64,000 bases of DNA from RI-43 sp033764725. Its GTDB lineage: Bacteria > Pseudomonadota > Alphaproteobacteria > Caulobacterales > Aquidulcibacteraceae. The position numbers and the translations under genes are program-made. Location of the stretch: the NCBI GenBank assembly GCA_033764725.1, contig JANRIR010000021.1:1-64000 (forward strand), read 5' to 3'. Below are positions 40,478-48,567 of this stretch, piece by piece (position 1 is the first letter of the stretch; every line of letters starts with the position of its first letter). The notes below the pieces were generated by a model, which did no database searches, was not told where the DNA came from, and saw only the letters and a program-made list of their open reading frames with translations.

Positions 40478-41512
40478 ATGGCGTTTGGCGAAGCGGGTGG
40501 AAAGCTGCCGGGGCTGATGGTCCCGTCCAAGGCGTACAAGCCGTTCCGCTACCCCTGGGCCTATGATTTCTGGCGCCGCCAGCAGCAGGTGCATTGGCTG
40601 CCGGAGGAAGTCCCGCTTGGCGAGGATTGTAAGGATTGGGCGACCAAGCTCACCGACGAGGAGCGCAATCTGCTGACGCAGATTTTCCGCTTCTTCACCC
40701 AGTCCGATGTCGAGGTGAACGACAATTACATGGAACGCTTCATGCGGGTGTTCCGGCCGACCGAGATCAAGATGATGCTCTCGGCCTTCTCCAACATGGA
40801 GACGGTGCATATCGCCGCCTACGCGCTGCTGCTCGAAACCATCGGCATGCCCGAAACGGAATTCGCCGCCTTCCTCGAATACGAGGAAATGAAGAACAAG
40901 CACGATTACATGGCGACCTTCGGCGTGCAGACCGAGGCCGACATCCTGCGCAGCGTGGCGATGTTCGGCGGCTTCACAGAGGGGCTGCAATTGTTCGCGT
41001 CGTTCGCGATGCTGATGAACTTCCCGCGCTTCAACAAGATGAAGGGCATGGGCCAGATCGTCACCTGGTCGGTGCGCGACGAAAGCCTGCATTGCGAAGG
41101 CATGATCAAGCTGTTTCACGCCTTCGCGAAGGAAACCGACGCGCTGACGTCAAGTGTGAAGGACGACATCATCGATTGCTGCCGCCATGTGGTTTCGCTG
41201 GAGGACAAGTTCATCGATCTGGCGTTCGGCATGGGCCCTGTCGAAGGCATGACGCCGGAGGATATCAAGGGCTATATCCGCTACATCGCGGATTGGCGCC
41301 TGGGCCAATTGCATCTGCCCAAGATCTACGGCGCCACCGAACACCCGATCCCATGGCTGACCTCGATCCTCAACGGCGTCGAGCACGCAAACTTCTTCGA
41401 AGCCCGCGCCACGGAATATTCCAAGGCCGCAACGCGCGGCGATTGGCACGGCGGCGAAGGCGTGTGGTCGAACTTCGATGCGCTGATGAAGAAGCGGGAG
41501 AGCGTGGGATAA
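40478..41512 (+). CDS. nrdB: Ribonucleotide-diphosphate reductase beta subunit, class I
   Basis: 344-residue di-iron radical subunit that, with NrdA, makes deoxyribonucleotides. Iron ligands are spread over helices: FTQSDVEVNDNYMERF, FSNMETVHIAAYALLLETIG, EYEEMKNKHDYM and VTWSVRDESLHCEGMIKLFH. The Tyr in HIAAYALL corresponds to the radical tyrosine of E. coli NrdB. The start at 40478 has GGGAGA upstream and matches the family length; longer in-frame starts would run through the repeats and NrdR-like boxes. nrdA is not in the window. Two very small membrane-protein genes follow at once. Confidence 0.95.
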   Translation: MAFGEAGGKLPGLMVPSKAYKPFRYPWAYDFWRRQQQVHWLPEEVPLGEDCKDWATKLTDEERNLLTQIFRFFTQSDVEVNDNYMERFMRVFRPTEIKMMLSAFSNMETVHIAAYALLLETIGMPETEFAAFLEYEEMKNKHDYMATFGVQTEADILRSVAMFGGFTEGLQLFASFAMLMNFPRFNKMKGMGQIVTWSVRDESLHCEGMIKLFHAFAKETDALTSSVKDDIIDCCRHVVSLEDKFIDLAFGMGPVEGMTPEDIKGYIRYIADWRLGQLHLPKIYGATEHPIPWLTSILNGVEHANFFEARATEYSKAATRGDWHGGEGVWSNFDALMKKRESVG

Positions 41513-41517
41513 ACCAA

Positions 41518-41745
41518 ATGCGGTTGAGGCCGCACTCTCAGCGGCACCGCGAAGAAATGTTTAAGCTCTCCGCGGCCGTGCTAAACGGCGTGGCGATCGC
41601 ATCGCTCATTGGCGCGACTTTCGGTCCGTGGCTGAATCCGGCGCTCGCCTGGGGATGGCGCAGCTTGGCCTTGATCGCCGGAGCCGCTATATTCCACGGA
41701 CTGGCGCAGGCCATCTTGTGGCTTGGCTTTCGTGAGATGGACTAA
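41518..41745 (+). CDS. Small membrane protein downstream of nrdB
   Basis: 75 residues, not recognised. It has a basic start MRLRPHSQRHREEMFK, then two hydrophobic segments: LSAAVLNGVAIASLIGATFGPW and SLALIAGAAIFHGLAQAILWL. The start at 41518 is 5 bp after the nrdB stop; MFKLSAAVLNG (41557) is an alternative. It overlaps the next tiny gene by one base (TAATG). The tight spacing suggests co-transcription with nrdB; no function can be given. Confidence 0.6.
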   Translation: MRLRPHSQRHREEMFKLSAAVLNGVAIASLIGATFGPWLNPALAWGWRSLALIAGAAIFHGLAQAILWLGFREMD

Positions 41746-41870
41746 TGGACCCTATGGTTCAATTTGCGCTGGGCGGCGCCGCGACCATCGTCATTGTGTT
41801 CGGCGTCTTGTGGCTGTTCGGCGGTCTTGATGCGCCGCCCCGCAAGGAGCCGCCGGTGGCGGCGGAATAA
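41745..41870 (+). CDS. 41-residue membrane microprotein
   Basis: MDPMVQFALGG followed by one transmembrane helix (ATIVIVFGVLWLFGGL) and a short Pro/Lys/Glu tail ending PPVAAE. The ATG uses the last base of the upstream stop codon, a coupling arrangement that supports real translation. Nothing identifies a family. It is too short for usual gene finders; codon use is like the genome average (GC-ending). Confidence 0.5.
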   Translation: MDPMVQFALGGAATIVIVFGVLWLFGGLDAPPRKEPPVAAE

Positions 41871-41912
41871 CACGCCAGCGCCCTCTCCCGCATGGGAGAG
41901 CGCGCAGACGCC

Positions 41913-43049
41913 TCAATCGATGTCCAACCCCAGGGCCACGCGTGCGCTGAACAGCGCTTGCGGTTTTTCCTGCAAGGGATGGAAGCGCGCGGCCTGCACG
42001 TCGCGGAACAGCCGTTCAAGACCCGCCTCGCGGTAGAAGCCGGCGCCGCCGGCGACCTCCAACGCTTTCGTCGCCGTCTCGATCGCAAAGCGGCCCGCCA
42101 GCGTGCGGCGCGCCATGATCGCGGCGGTTGTTTCAGCGTTCGGCGAAGCGGTCGTCGCGAGCCGCACCATGTCGGCGTGCGCGATATCGGCGGCGACCCA
42201 GGCGGTCTCCATCTCGCCGACCAAAGCCAACAGCGTCGCATCCGCGTTGCGCGTGCGCGCCATCGCCAGCGCCCGTGCGCGCGCTGCATCCGCAACGCCA
42301 GCATAGGCCGCATAGATGATCGGAAACGCGAGCATCGCAATCATGTGATAGAGCGGATGCCACTTGCCCTGCGGGCGACGGCCGGACACCGCCGCATCGG
42401 CGATGAACACGTCGCTGAGCGTCACGTCGTGCGATCCCGTGGCGCGCATGCCCATCACGGCCCACGTCTCTTCGATCGCGACGCCCTCGCCCTTCAGCGG
42501 CGCCATGAAGTGCAGCACGGTCGGCCCCGCTTCGGGGTCGTCGTACACCGCGCTCGTCGACAACAGATCGCCCGACAGGCAGCCGCTCGCGAACGCCTTG
42601 CGCGCGGTGATCCGAAACCCGCCCTCGACCTTGCGCGCGACGCCTGCGCTCATCAGCCAATCCGAACCGCCGCTCGACACCAGCGCGAGGCCTTCGCCGG
42701 CGACGCGCCGCAACAGACCATCCGTCGGCGCGCTCGCATGACGCCAACGCCACGCCGCGAGCGCCACGATATGGGTGTGCATCGCAAAGGCGAGACCCGT
42801 CGCGCCGCATTCCGCCGAGAGCACGCGGATCGCAGCACAGGTTTCCGCGTAGCTTGCGCCGCCGCCGCCAAGTTCGGCGGGAACGTGCATGGCGAAAAAT
42901 CCCGCGCGCTTCAGTGCGGCGAGATTGTCGCCGACATACGCGTCTGCTGCGTCAAGCGCCGCGGCGCGGGCCGCGAAGTCTGCGCCCAGCGCCTGGGCGC
43001 GCGCCGTCCAATCCGTCATGGGCCGCCGCTCCAACATCGTCACACTCAT
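41913..43049 (-). CDS. Acyl-CoA dehydrogenase family protein
   Basis: 378-residue flavoprotein fold with three domains. The N-helical part has LKRAGFFAMHVPAELGGGGASYAETCAA; the middle beta part has LVSSGGSDWLMSAGVARKVEGGFRITARKAFASG and MGMRATGSHDVTLSDVFI; the helical end has KALEVAGGAGFYREAGLERLFRDVQAARFHP. This is closer to the DszC/HsaA flavin-dependent monooxygenase-like or dibenzothiophene group than to classical fatty-acid enzymes, so the substrate is open. The start has AGGAGA upstream. It is divergent from an HxlR regulator, which probably controls it through a shared inverted repeat. Confidence 0.87.
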   Translation of the reverse strand: MSVTMLERRPMTDWTARAQALGADFAARAAALDAADAYVGDNLAALKRAGFFAMHVPAELGGGGASYAETCAAIRVLSAECGATGLAFAMHTHIVALAAWRWRHASAPTDGLLRRVAGEGLALVSSGGSDWLMSAGVARKVEGGFRITARKAFASGCLSGDLLSTSAVYDDPEAGPTVLHFMAPLKGEGVAIEETWAVMGMRATGSHDVTLSDVFIADAAVSGRRPQGKWHPLYHMIAMLAFPIIYAAYAGVADAARARALAMARTRNADATLLALVGEMETAWVAADIAHADMVRLATTASPNAETTAAIMARRTLAGRFAIETATKALEVAGGAGFYREAGLERLFRDVQAARFHPLQEKPQALFSARVALGLDID

Positions 43050-43097
43050 GGTCGTCTCCTGTTCTGGAGACGATCGTCCCGCCTTTGGCCGGCTGCG

Positions 43098-43143
43098 GCC
43101 AGTTCACGATCTGAATCCAAGCCGATACAAATACTGAACTGGC
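43098..43143. promoter_or_regulatory. Inverted repeat in the divergent promoter region, candidate HxlR operator
   Basis: GCCAGTTCA (43098-43106) and TGAACTGGC (43135-43143) are perfect 9-bp arms, 28 bp apart, between the acyl-CoA dehydrogenase and the HxlR regulator start codons. Two half-sites on one face of the helix (arm starts 37 bp apart) suit a dimer or tetramer of a winged-helix regulator. Confidence 0.5.
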
Positions 43144-43189
43144 GCCCTCCGCGACGCGCCGCTACAGTGCGGGCTAGGGAGAAACGCGC

Positions 43190-43888
43190 ATGACGCAAGG
43201 TTCTTATCGGCAATTCTGCCCCGTTGCGATGGCGGCGGAAATCCTCTGCAATCGCTGGACGATTCCGCTGTTGCGCGAACTGGTCGCCGGCTCCACACGC
43301 TTCAACGATCTGCGCCGCGGCGTGCCGCGCATGTCGCCGGCGTTGCTTTCGCAAAGGCTGAAGGACTTGGAGGCCGCCGGCGTCGTCGCGCGGGCGCCGA
43401 TCGCGGGCGAGACAGGCGCGTACGCATATACGCTGACGCCGGCGGGACGCGAACTGGAGCCGATCGTCGAAGCGTTCGGCGTTTGGGGCCAGCGCTGGAT
43501 CGGCGCGGATCTGTCGCTGCAGCATCTCGATGCGCAGCTTCTAATGTGGGACATGCGGCGCAATCTCGATCCGTCGCCGTTGCCCAAGCGGCGCAGCGTG
43601 ATCCAGTTTCGCTATCCCGACGCGCCCGCCGCGCATCGCGCCTGGTGGCTGATCGTCGAGCCGAGCGGCGACGTCGATCTGTGCATGATCGACCCCGGCT
43701 TCGACGTCGATCTCTACGCGGTGTGCGATCTGCGGACGATGACGGCGATCTGGATGGGCTACGACACCGTGCGCGCGGCGGTCGCGGCGCGGCGCTTGAC
43801 GCTCACCGGCGATGCGGACGTGCAGCGCACGATGCAAACCTGGCTCGGCCTCAGCCCTTTCGCCAAGATCGAACGCTGCGCGAGCTGA
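43190..43888 (+). CDS. HxlR-family transcriptional regulator with C-terminal SCP2-like domain
   Basis: 232 residues. The N-terminal winged helix (about 1-100) has CPVAMAAEILCNRWTIPLLRELVAGSTRFNDLRRGVPRMSPALLSQRLKDLEAAGVV, a typical HxlR block with its conserved Cys10 (quoted in full only by its key parts CNRW, FNDLRRG and LLSQRL). The C-terminal half (about 120-230), with YPDAPAAHRAWWLIVEPSGD and VCDLRTMTAIWMG, resembles an SCP2-type ligand-binding fold. It probably senses a small molecule and represses the divergent dehydrogenase. The start has AGGGAGAAACGCGC upstream. Confidence 0.88.
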   Translation: MTQGSYRQFCPVAMAAEILCNRWTIPLLRELVAGSTRFNDLRRGVPRMSPALLSQRLKDLEAAGVVARAPIAGETGAYAYTLTPAGRELEPIVEAFGVWGQRWIGADLSLQHLDAQLLMWDMRRNLDPSPLPKRRSVIQFRYPDAPAAHRAWWLIVEPSGDVDLCMIDPGFDVDLYAVCDLRTMTAIWMGYDTVRAAVAARRLTLTGDADVQRTMQTWLGLSPFAKIERCAS

Positions 43889-43901
43889 AGGTTTAGTCGC
43901 C

Positions 43902-44420
43902 CTAAGGCGGGTCGCGCGGCAGAGGTTTCAGCGCGGCGGGCGTCAAGGCGGCGGGAACCGCGGTCGGCGGCATGGGGCCATCGTTCGGCGCGGCGCTCAA
44001 TAGTCCTTCCGGCAGCACCGACGTTTTGGGGCTGAGCGCGGGCGGAACCGGGATCTGCGCGGCGGGCGGCGCGCCTTGCGGCGGCGCTTCCTTGCCCGAC
44101 AACAAGTTCCGGTTCCGGCGAAGCAATCCCCACCACTCCCCGCCATCCTCGGCCGCGAAGCGCACCGCGCCGGCGCGCACGAGGATCTGGCGCAGCTCAT
44201 CGTCGCCGAAGCCGCCCATGTGCCGCTTGATGGTTGCGAAATTGCGCAAACGCCACTTGCGGTGCGTCAAGAGCTCGCGCGCCAGCGCTTCCGCGGAAAG
44301 GTCGAGCCGGTACTGGCGGCGCACGCGCCGCTCGTTCATGAACAGCGTCGCCAATGCGCCGAACGCGCCGGCCAGCACGCCGAGAAGGCCGGTCGCCAAG
44401 GCATCGCTGAGCGCAAACAT
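43902..44420 (-). CDS. Hypothetical membrane-anchored protein
   Basis: 172 residues, not recognised. The N-terminus MFALSDALATGLLGVLAGAFGALATLFM is a transmembrane anchor. A cytoplasmic helical part follows with RRVRRQYRLDLSAEALARELL and RNFATIKRHMGGFGDDELRQILVRAGAVRF; this could be a small helix-turn-helix-like fold, since DDELRQILVRAGAVRF EDGGEWWGLLRRN resembles winged-helix ends. The C-terminal 60 residues are Pro/Ala-rich. The start at 44420 has GGAGGG upstream. It is convergent with the HxlR gene, 13 bp away. Confidence 0.62.
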   Translation of the reverse strand: MFALSDALATGLLGVLAGAFGALATLFMNERRVRRQYRLDLSAEALARELLTHRKWRLRNFATIKRHMGGFGDDELRQILVRAGAVRFAAEDGGEWWGLLRRNRNLLSGKEAPPQGAPPAAQIPVPPALSPKTSVLPEGLLSAAPNDGPMPPTAVPAALTPAALKPLPRDPP

Positions 44421-44488
44421 CGCGCCCTCCCCGTTTTTGAGCGACAGATTAGCGCCGCGCGGGGCGCACGCCAACTCGGCGCGACCCG

Positions 44489-44612
44489 GTCGCCCCCTCC
44501 GGCCGCTGCGCGGCCACCTCCCCCGCGCGCGGGGGAGGAAAACTTCTCCGCAATGCGCCATTTTCCTCCCCCGTTTACGGGGGAGGTGGCCCGGAGGGCC
44601 GGAGGGGGCGAC
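44489..44612. repeat. Family E large inverted repeat
   Basis: GTCGCCCCCTCCGGCC at the left and GGCCGGAGGGGGCGAC at the right are perfect inverted ends. Inside, CCACCTCCCCCG...CGGGGGAGG forms two further hairpins around the centre AAAACTTCTCCGCAATGCGCCATTTT in part. It lies in the 227-bp gap between two minus-strand genes. One copy in the window. Confidence 0.85.
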
Positions 44613-44647
44613 AACGCGCAACTCGCCTCGCACGTGAGTGCAACGCC

Positions 44648-45433
44648 CTACCCCGCCATCCTTTCCGCCAGCCGTGCGCGCGCGGCGCCATCGACGCCGA
44701 GCGTCGCGTCGAGATAGGCGTCGACCGAGCCGGCGTTGGCGCGGATGGAGCCAAGCGCTGCGTGGAGATAGGCGACATCGACGCCGAGAAAGGGCGTCAG
44801 CGAATCGAGCGGCATCGCGAAGCCCAATTGCGCCTCGAAGCGCTCGCGGATTTCCGGCAGGCGCCCTGTGAGATCGACGGCCGTGTTGGTGAACTCGTAA
44901 TCGGCGAACACATCGTCCTCGCCGACATCGAGCGCCATCAGCGTCAAGGCGCACAAGATTCCGGTGCGGTCCTTGCCCGCCGCGCAATGCACGAGGCCCG
45001 CGCCGCCATCCTCGATCAGATGCGCGAAGAAATCACGGAACAGCGTGACATAGCGCGCATCGAACGGGATTTCTTCATAGAGCCGGCACATGAAGCCGCG
45101 CACCGCCGCAGGCGACAGATCGCCATTGCGCAGAAACGCGATATGGGGCGGCTCGTCGCGCCCGCCGTCATTCGATTCCATCACCCGCACCGCAGCGCCG
45201 GCGGCGTTGACCGGCCAGCGATTGGGATGCATGCGGCGCTCGTCCGGGCGGCGCAGATCGCAGATCGCGGCGATCCCCAGCGCATCGATGCGCGCGATAT
45301 CGGCGTCGGTCGCCTCCGCGAACGCCGCAGACCGCCACAAGCGGCCGCGCGGCAGCCGCCCGCGCGGCGTATCCCAGCCGCCGAAATCGCGGAAATTCCG
45401 CACGCCTTCCAGATCGATCAATCGGTCCCGCAT
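44648..45433 (-). CDS. Tyrosine/serine protein phosphatase family protein
   Basis: 261 residues of the bacterial dual-specificity/lipid-phosphatase-like family (PF13350). The N-terminal RLIDLEGVRNFRDFGGWDTPRG and GRLWRSAAFAEATDADIARI are typical. The catalytic P-loop is VHCAAGKDRTGILCAL (Cys-x5-Arg). The Asp general acid probably lies in the region before it. Substrates of such enzymes include phosphotyrosine and phosphoinositides; here unknown. The start at 45433 (MRDRLIDLEG) has GAGGGT upstream; longer frames overlap the divergent hydrolase. Confidence 0.88.
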   Translation of the reverse strand: MRDRLIDLEGVRNFRDFGGWDTPRGRLPRGRLWRSAAFAEATDADIARIDALGIAAICDLRRPDERRMHPNRWPVNAAGAAVRVMESNDGGRDEPPHIAFLRNGDLSPAAVRGFMCRLYEEIPFDARYVTLFRDFFAHLIEDGGAGLVHCAAGKDRTGILCALTLMALDVGEDDVFADYEFTNTAVDLTGRLPEIRERFEAQLGFAMPLDSLTPFLGVDVAYLHAALGSIRANAGSVDAYLDATLGVDGAARARLAERMAG

Positions 45434-45491
45434 CGTCACCCTCGCCGCATCCGCATAGACGAGCGCGCGCGTCTGGGCAAAACTCGATTTC

Positions 45492-46310
45492 ATGACGCCG
45501 AACAGACGCACCCTCATCGCTTCATCCCTCGCGCTGGCGGCCTGCGCCACGGAGCCGCCCATGACCGACGCGCCGCAGACCTTCGCCAGCTACGACGGCG
45601 CGCCGATCAGCTATCGCGTGCTCGGGCGCGGCCGGCCGACGCTGATGCTGCATGGCTTTCTCGCCGATGCGCAGCGCAACTATATCGCGCCGGGGATTGC
45701 GGCGGCTGTCGTTGCGTCAGGCCGCCAGGCCATTTTGCCCGATCTGCGCGGACACGGCGCCTCCGCCGCGCCGGCCGACGCCGCCGGCTATCCGCCCGAC
45801 GTGCTCGCGCAGGACCAGGAGGCGCTTTTGCGTCATCTTGGCGTGCGCGATTACGATCTCGTCGGCTATTCGCTCGGCGCGCGGATGAGCGTGCGCATGC
45901 TGGCGCGCGGCGCGCGACCCGGCAAGGTCGTGCTCGGCGGCATGGGCGACAGCGGGATCACGGATGTCGGCGTGCGCCAGGCCTATTTCGAGGATTTGTT
46001 GCGAAATCCGGAAACATCCTCCAATCCGCGCGGCGCGCAGATCGTCACCGCGATGCTGGCGCAAGGCGGCATGCGGCGCGACGCGGCGCTGCGCGTGCTG
46101 GCGTCGCAACTCTCGACGCCGCCTGAGGCGCTTGCGCGCATCGACATGCCGATCCTGGTCGTCAGCGGCGTCGACGACGAGGACAACGGCTCCGCCGAAG
46201 GGCTCGCCGCACTCCTGCCGAATGCGCGCGCGCAACGGACCCCGGGCAATCACTTGACCGCCGTCGCCGCGCCGGAACTGGCGCAGGCGATCGTCGCGTT
46301 CCTGGGGTGA
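45492..46310 (+). CDS. Alpha/beta hydrolase, probable lipoprotein
   Basis: 272 residues. The N-terminus MTPNRRTLIASSLALAACATEPP has twin arginines, a hydrophobic core and a lipobox LAAC, so the mature protein is probably a lipid-anchored periplasmic enzyme, perhaps exported by Tat. The hydrolase core has LMLHGFLADAQRNY, LPDLRGHGASAAP, nucleophile elbow GYSLGARM, Asp in VVSGVDDEDNG and His in TPGNHLTA. Substrate unknown. It is divergent from the phosphatase (58 bp), with no other operon partner; an inverted pair of family B repeats follows. Confidence 0.85.
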   Translation: MTPNRRTLIASSLALAACATEPPMTDAPQTFASYDGAPISYRVLGRGRPTLMLHGFLADAQRNYIAPGIAAAVVASGRQAILPDLRGHGASAAPADAAGYPPDVLAQDQEALLRHLGVRDYDLVGYSLGARMSVRMLARGARPGKVVLGGMGDSGITDVGVRQAYFEDLLRNPETSSNPRGAQIVTAMLAQGGMRRDAALRVLASQLSTPPEALARIDMPILVVSGVDDEDNGSAEGLAALLPNARAQRTPGNHLTAVAAPELAQAIVAFLG

Positions 46311-46315
46311 GGCCG

Positions 46316-46430
46316 CTCCCTCTCCCTCCGCAAGGAGGGAGAGGGCCGGGGTGAGGGTGGAGCGCGTACGCTTTAAACGTCGCACAGCCCCCTCACCCTG
46401 GCCCTCTCCCCCATCTCTGGGGGAGAGGGA
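46316..46430. repeat. Family B palindromic repeat, inverted pair
   Basis: 46316-46360 (CTCCCTCTCCCTCC-GCAA-GGAGGGAGAGGG and GGGTGAGGGTGG) and 46388-46430 in opposite orientation. It lies between convergent genes and matches the pair at 2132-2244. Confidence 0.87.
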
Positions 46431-46466
46431 ATGTCCAGGCGTCTTTGCAGAATACCCTTCGAAGGC

Positions 46467-47915
46467 TCACCGAAAAGGCGGCTCGTCGAAGCTGCGCAGT
46501 TTGCGGGAGTGCAGGCTGGCGACTTCGCTTTGCAGGATGTCGATCGTCTTCAGGCCGATGCGCAGGTGCTCGTTGATGGCGCGCTCGTAGAAGCGATCCG
46601 CCGCGCCGGGCAATTTGATTTCGCCATGCAGCGGCTTGTCGGACACGCACAGCAAAACCCCATAAGGCACGCGCATCCGGAAGCCCTGCGTGGCGATGCA
46701 GGCGCTCTCCATATCGACTGCAACTGCGCGCGATTGCGACAACATTTGCCGTTCGGCGCGATAATTCAGCTCCCAATTGCGATCGGCGTAGGACACCACG
46801 GTGCCGGTGCGCAGGCGGCGGCGCAATTCCTCGGGGCTGTCTCCTGAAACGCCAAGCGCTGCTTCGTCGAGCGCCAATTGCACTTCCGCGATGGCGGGGA
46901 TCGGCACTTCCAGCGGCACGCGATCGTCGAGGATCTTGTCGCGCCGCAGATAGGCGTGCGCGAGCACGTACTCGCCGATGCGCTGGGTGTGGCGCAGGCC
47001 GCCGCAATGGCCGACCATGATCCAGCAATGCGGGCGCAGCACCGCAAGGTGATCGGTGATGGTCTTCGCGTTCGACGGGCCGACGCCGATATTCACCAGC
47101 GTCACGCCCTGCCCGTTGGGCCGCACCAGGTGATAGGCCGGCATCTGATATTTGCGCCACGGCGCGTTGACCGCGACGTCGAGCGCATCCGGCGTCGCGG
47201 CGTCGACGCGCACTTTTCCGGGGCACGACAAATACGCGCCCGCGCCGCGCGGCCCCGACACCTCATCCACCGCCCAGCGGACGAATTCGTCGACATAACG
47301 CTGATAATTGGTGAACAGGATCCAGGGCTGCGCATCGCGCCAGGGCGCGCCGGTGTAATGCTCCAGCCGCTTCAGCGAATAATCGATGCGCGGCGCATCG
47401 AACAACGCCAGCGGCCGCGCGCCGTCCAGCCGATCGAGCGGCGCGCCGTCGACCACCGCATCACCGACGAAAGCGAGCCGTGGATAGGGAAAGTGGCGCG
47501 CGAGTTCGGCCGCTGGCGCGCCTTCCAGATGCACGCCGTCTTCCGCATCGAGCGCAAAAACGTACGGCATCTCGACGTCCGATGCGCGCACCGCGACCTC
47601 GACGCCGTAATCCTCCATCAGGTGCGCCAATTGCTCTTCCAGATAGGGACGGAAGAAATCCGGTTGCGTGACGGTGACGGCGTATTCGCCCGGCCAGGTG
47701 AGATGCGCATAGGCCCGCCCGACACGCGGCGCGGGCGCATCGGCGCTGTAGGTGACGCGCAATTCGGGATAGCGGAACGCGGCGCGTTCTTCCGGCGTGG
47801 GCGGCGTGCGATCCTTGGCGTAGCGCAGAACCGCACGGCTCAGCGCGGCGGCCGCCTGCGCATGCAGCGCCTGAAGGGCGTCCACGGCTTGTTCTGGGGT
47901 GGTGAGGATTTGCAT
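46467..47915 (-). CDS. amn: AMP nucleosidase
   Basis: 482-residue enzyme that hydrolyses AMP to adenine and ribose-5-phosphate, controlling adenylate levels. The N-terminal regulatory domain (about 1-190) is followed by a nucleoside-phosphorylase-fold catalytic part with VTLVNIGVGPSNAKTITDHLAVL, WIMVGHCGGLRHTQRIGEYVLAHAY, VAVDMESACIATQGFRM and LLCVSDKPLHGEIKLPG. Length and motifs match E. coli Amn. The start at 47915 is the family start MQILTTPEQAV. It stands alone next to the pilus genes, without an evident link. Confidence 0.95.
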   Translation of the reverse strand: MQILTTPEQAVDALQALHAQAAAALSRAVLRYAKDRTPPTPEERAAFRYPELRVTYSADAPAPRVGRAYAHLTWPGEYAVTVTQPDFFRPYLEEQLAHLMEDYGVEVAVRASDVEMPYVFALDAEDGVHLEGAPAAELARHFPYPRLAFVGDAVVDGAPLDRLDGARPLALFDAPRIDYSLKRLEHYTGAPWRDAQPWILFTNYQRYVDEFVRWAVDEVSGPRGAGAYLSCPGKVRVDAATPDALDVAVNAPWRKYQMPAYHLVRPNGQGVTLVNIGVGPSNAKTITDHLAVLRPHCWIMVGHCGGLRHTQRIGEYVLAHAYLRRDKILDDRVPLEVPIPAIAEVQLALDEAALGVSGDSPEELRRRLRTGTVVSYADRNWELNYRAERQMLSQSRAVAVDMESACIATQGFRMRVPYGVLLCVSDKPLHGEIKLPGAADRFYERAINEHLRIGLKTIDILQSEVASLHSRKLRSFDEPPFR

Positions 47916-47970
47916 GCGCTAGATGCGCATGCGCGCCGTTTCAGTCAATTCCCCGCCGACCCGCGGCGGA

Positions 47971-48567
47971 TCAATCCTCGCGCTCGACCGGATCGATGAT
48001 GCGGGCGCGGCGCTGGGCGCGGTGCTCCATCGTGGTGGAGGCGCCGAACAGCATGCCGAGCGGCGCGGTGTAGGTGAATTTCGTTTCAGCCAGGATGAGG
48101 CTGGTGTTGGGCACCATCATATTGGCCGGCAGGCTGACAGGGCTGCCCGGCGCGCGCGGCGAATAACCGTGGTAGCCGTCGCTCCACACCACCGTTGCGG
48201 TCGTGGAGGTTTCGATCATCACCGAGGATACGCGCATCTGCAGATTGTCGACGTCGCTGGGGAACATCAGCACGTCGGCGGCGTCCCAGATGTTCTCCAT
48301 CTCGTCGTCGGTGATTTCGGTGTCGCGCGACACCAGATCGGCGATCGAGGCGGCGGTGTTCTGCGCGCGCTGCGCCACGCCGAGCGCGTCGACAAGATCG
48401 ACGCTGCCGAACAGCATCACCACCATCATCGGCGCGATCAGCGAAAACTCGAGCGCCGCAAGGCCGCGCCGGTCGCGCCGCAGCGCGCGCAGGCGCACGC
48501 GCGCGCGCCGGATCGAGCGGGTGAGCGCAAGGCGGCGAAGGGCGCTTTGGATCGAGGCGCGCATCAT
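47971..48567 (-). CDS. TadE/TadG-like pilus pseudopilin
   Basis: 198 residues. A basic N-terminus (RASIQSALRRLALTRSIRRARVRLRALRRD) precedes the TadE-type helix RRGLAALEFSLIAPMMVVMLFGSVDLVDAL, with Glu at the place typical of prepilin-like proteins. The periplasmic part has little family detail. Proteins of this class are minor pilins of Tad pili, processed by the prepilin peptidase. Its ATG shares one base with the stop of the second TadE-like gene upstream, so translation is coupled. Both lie on the minus strand next to the divergent pilus operon. Confidence 0.8.
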   Translation of the reverse strand: MMRASIQSALRRLALTRSIRRARVRLRALRRDRRGLAALEFSLIAPMMVVMLFGSVDLVDALGVAQRAQNTAASIADLVSRDTEITDDEMENIWDAADVLMFPSDVDNLQMRVSSVMIETSTTATVVWSDGYHGYSPRAPGSPVSLPANMMVPNTSLILAETKFTYTAPLGMLFGASTTMEHRAQRRARIIDPVERED

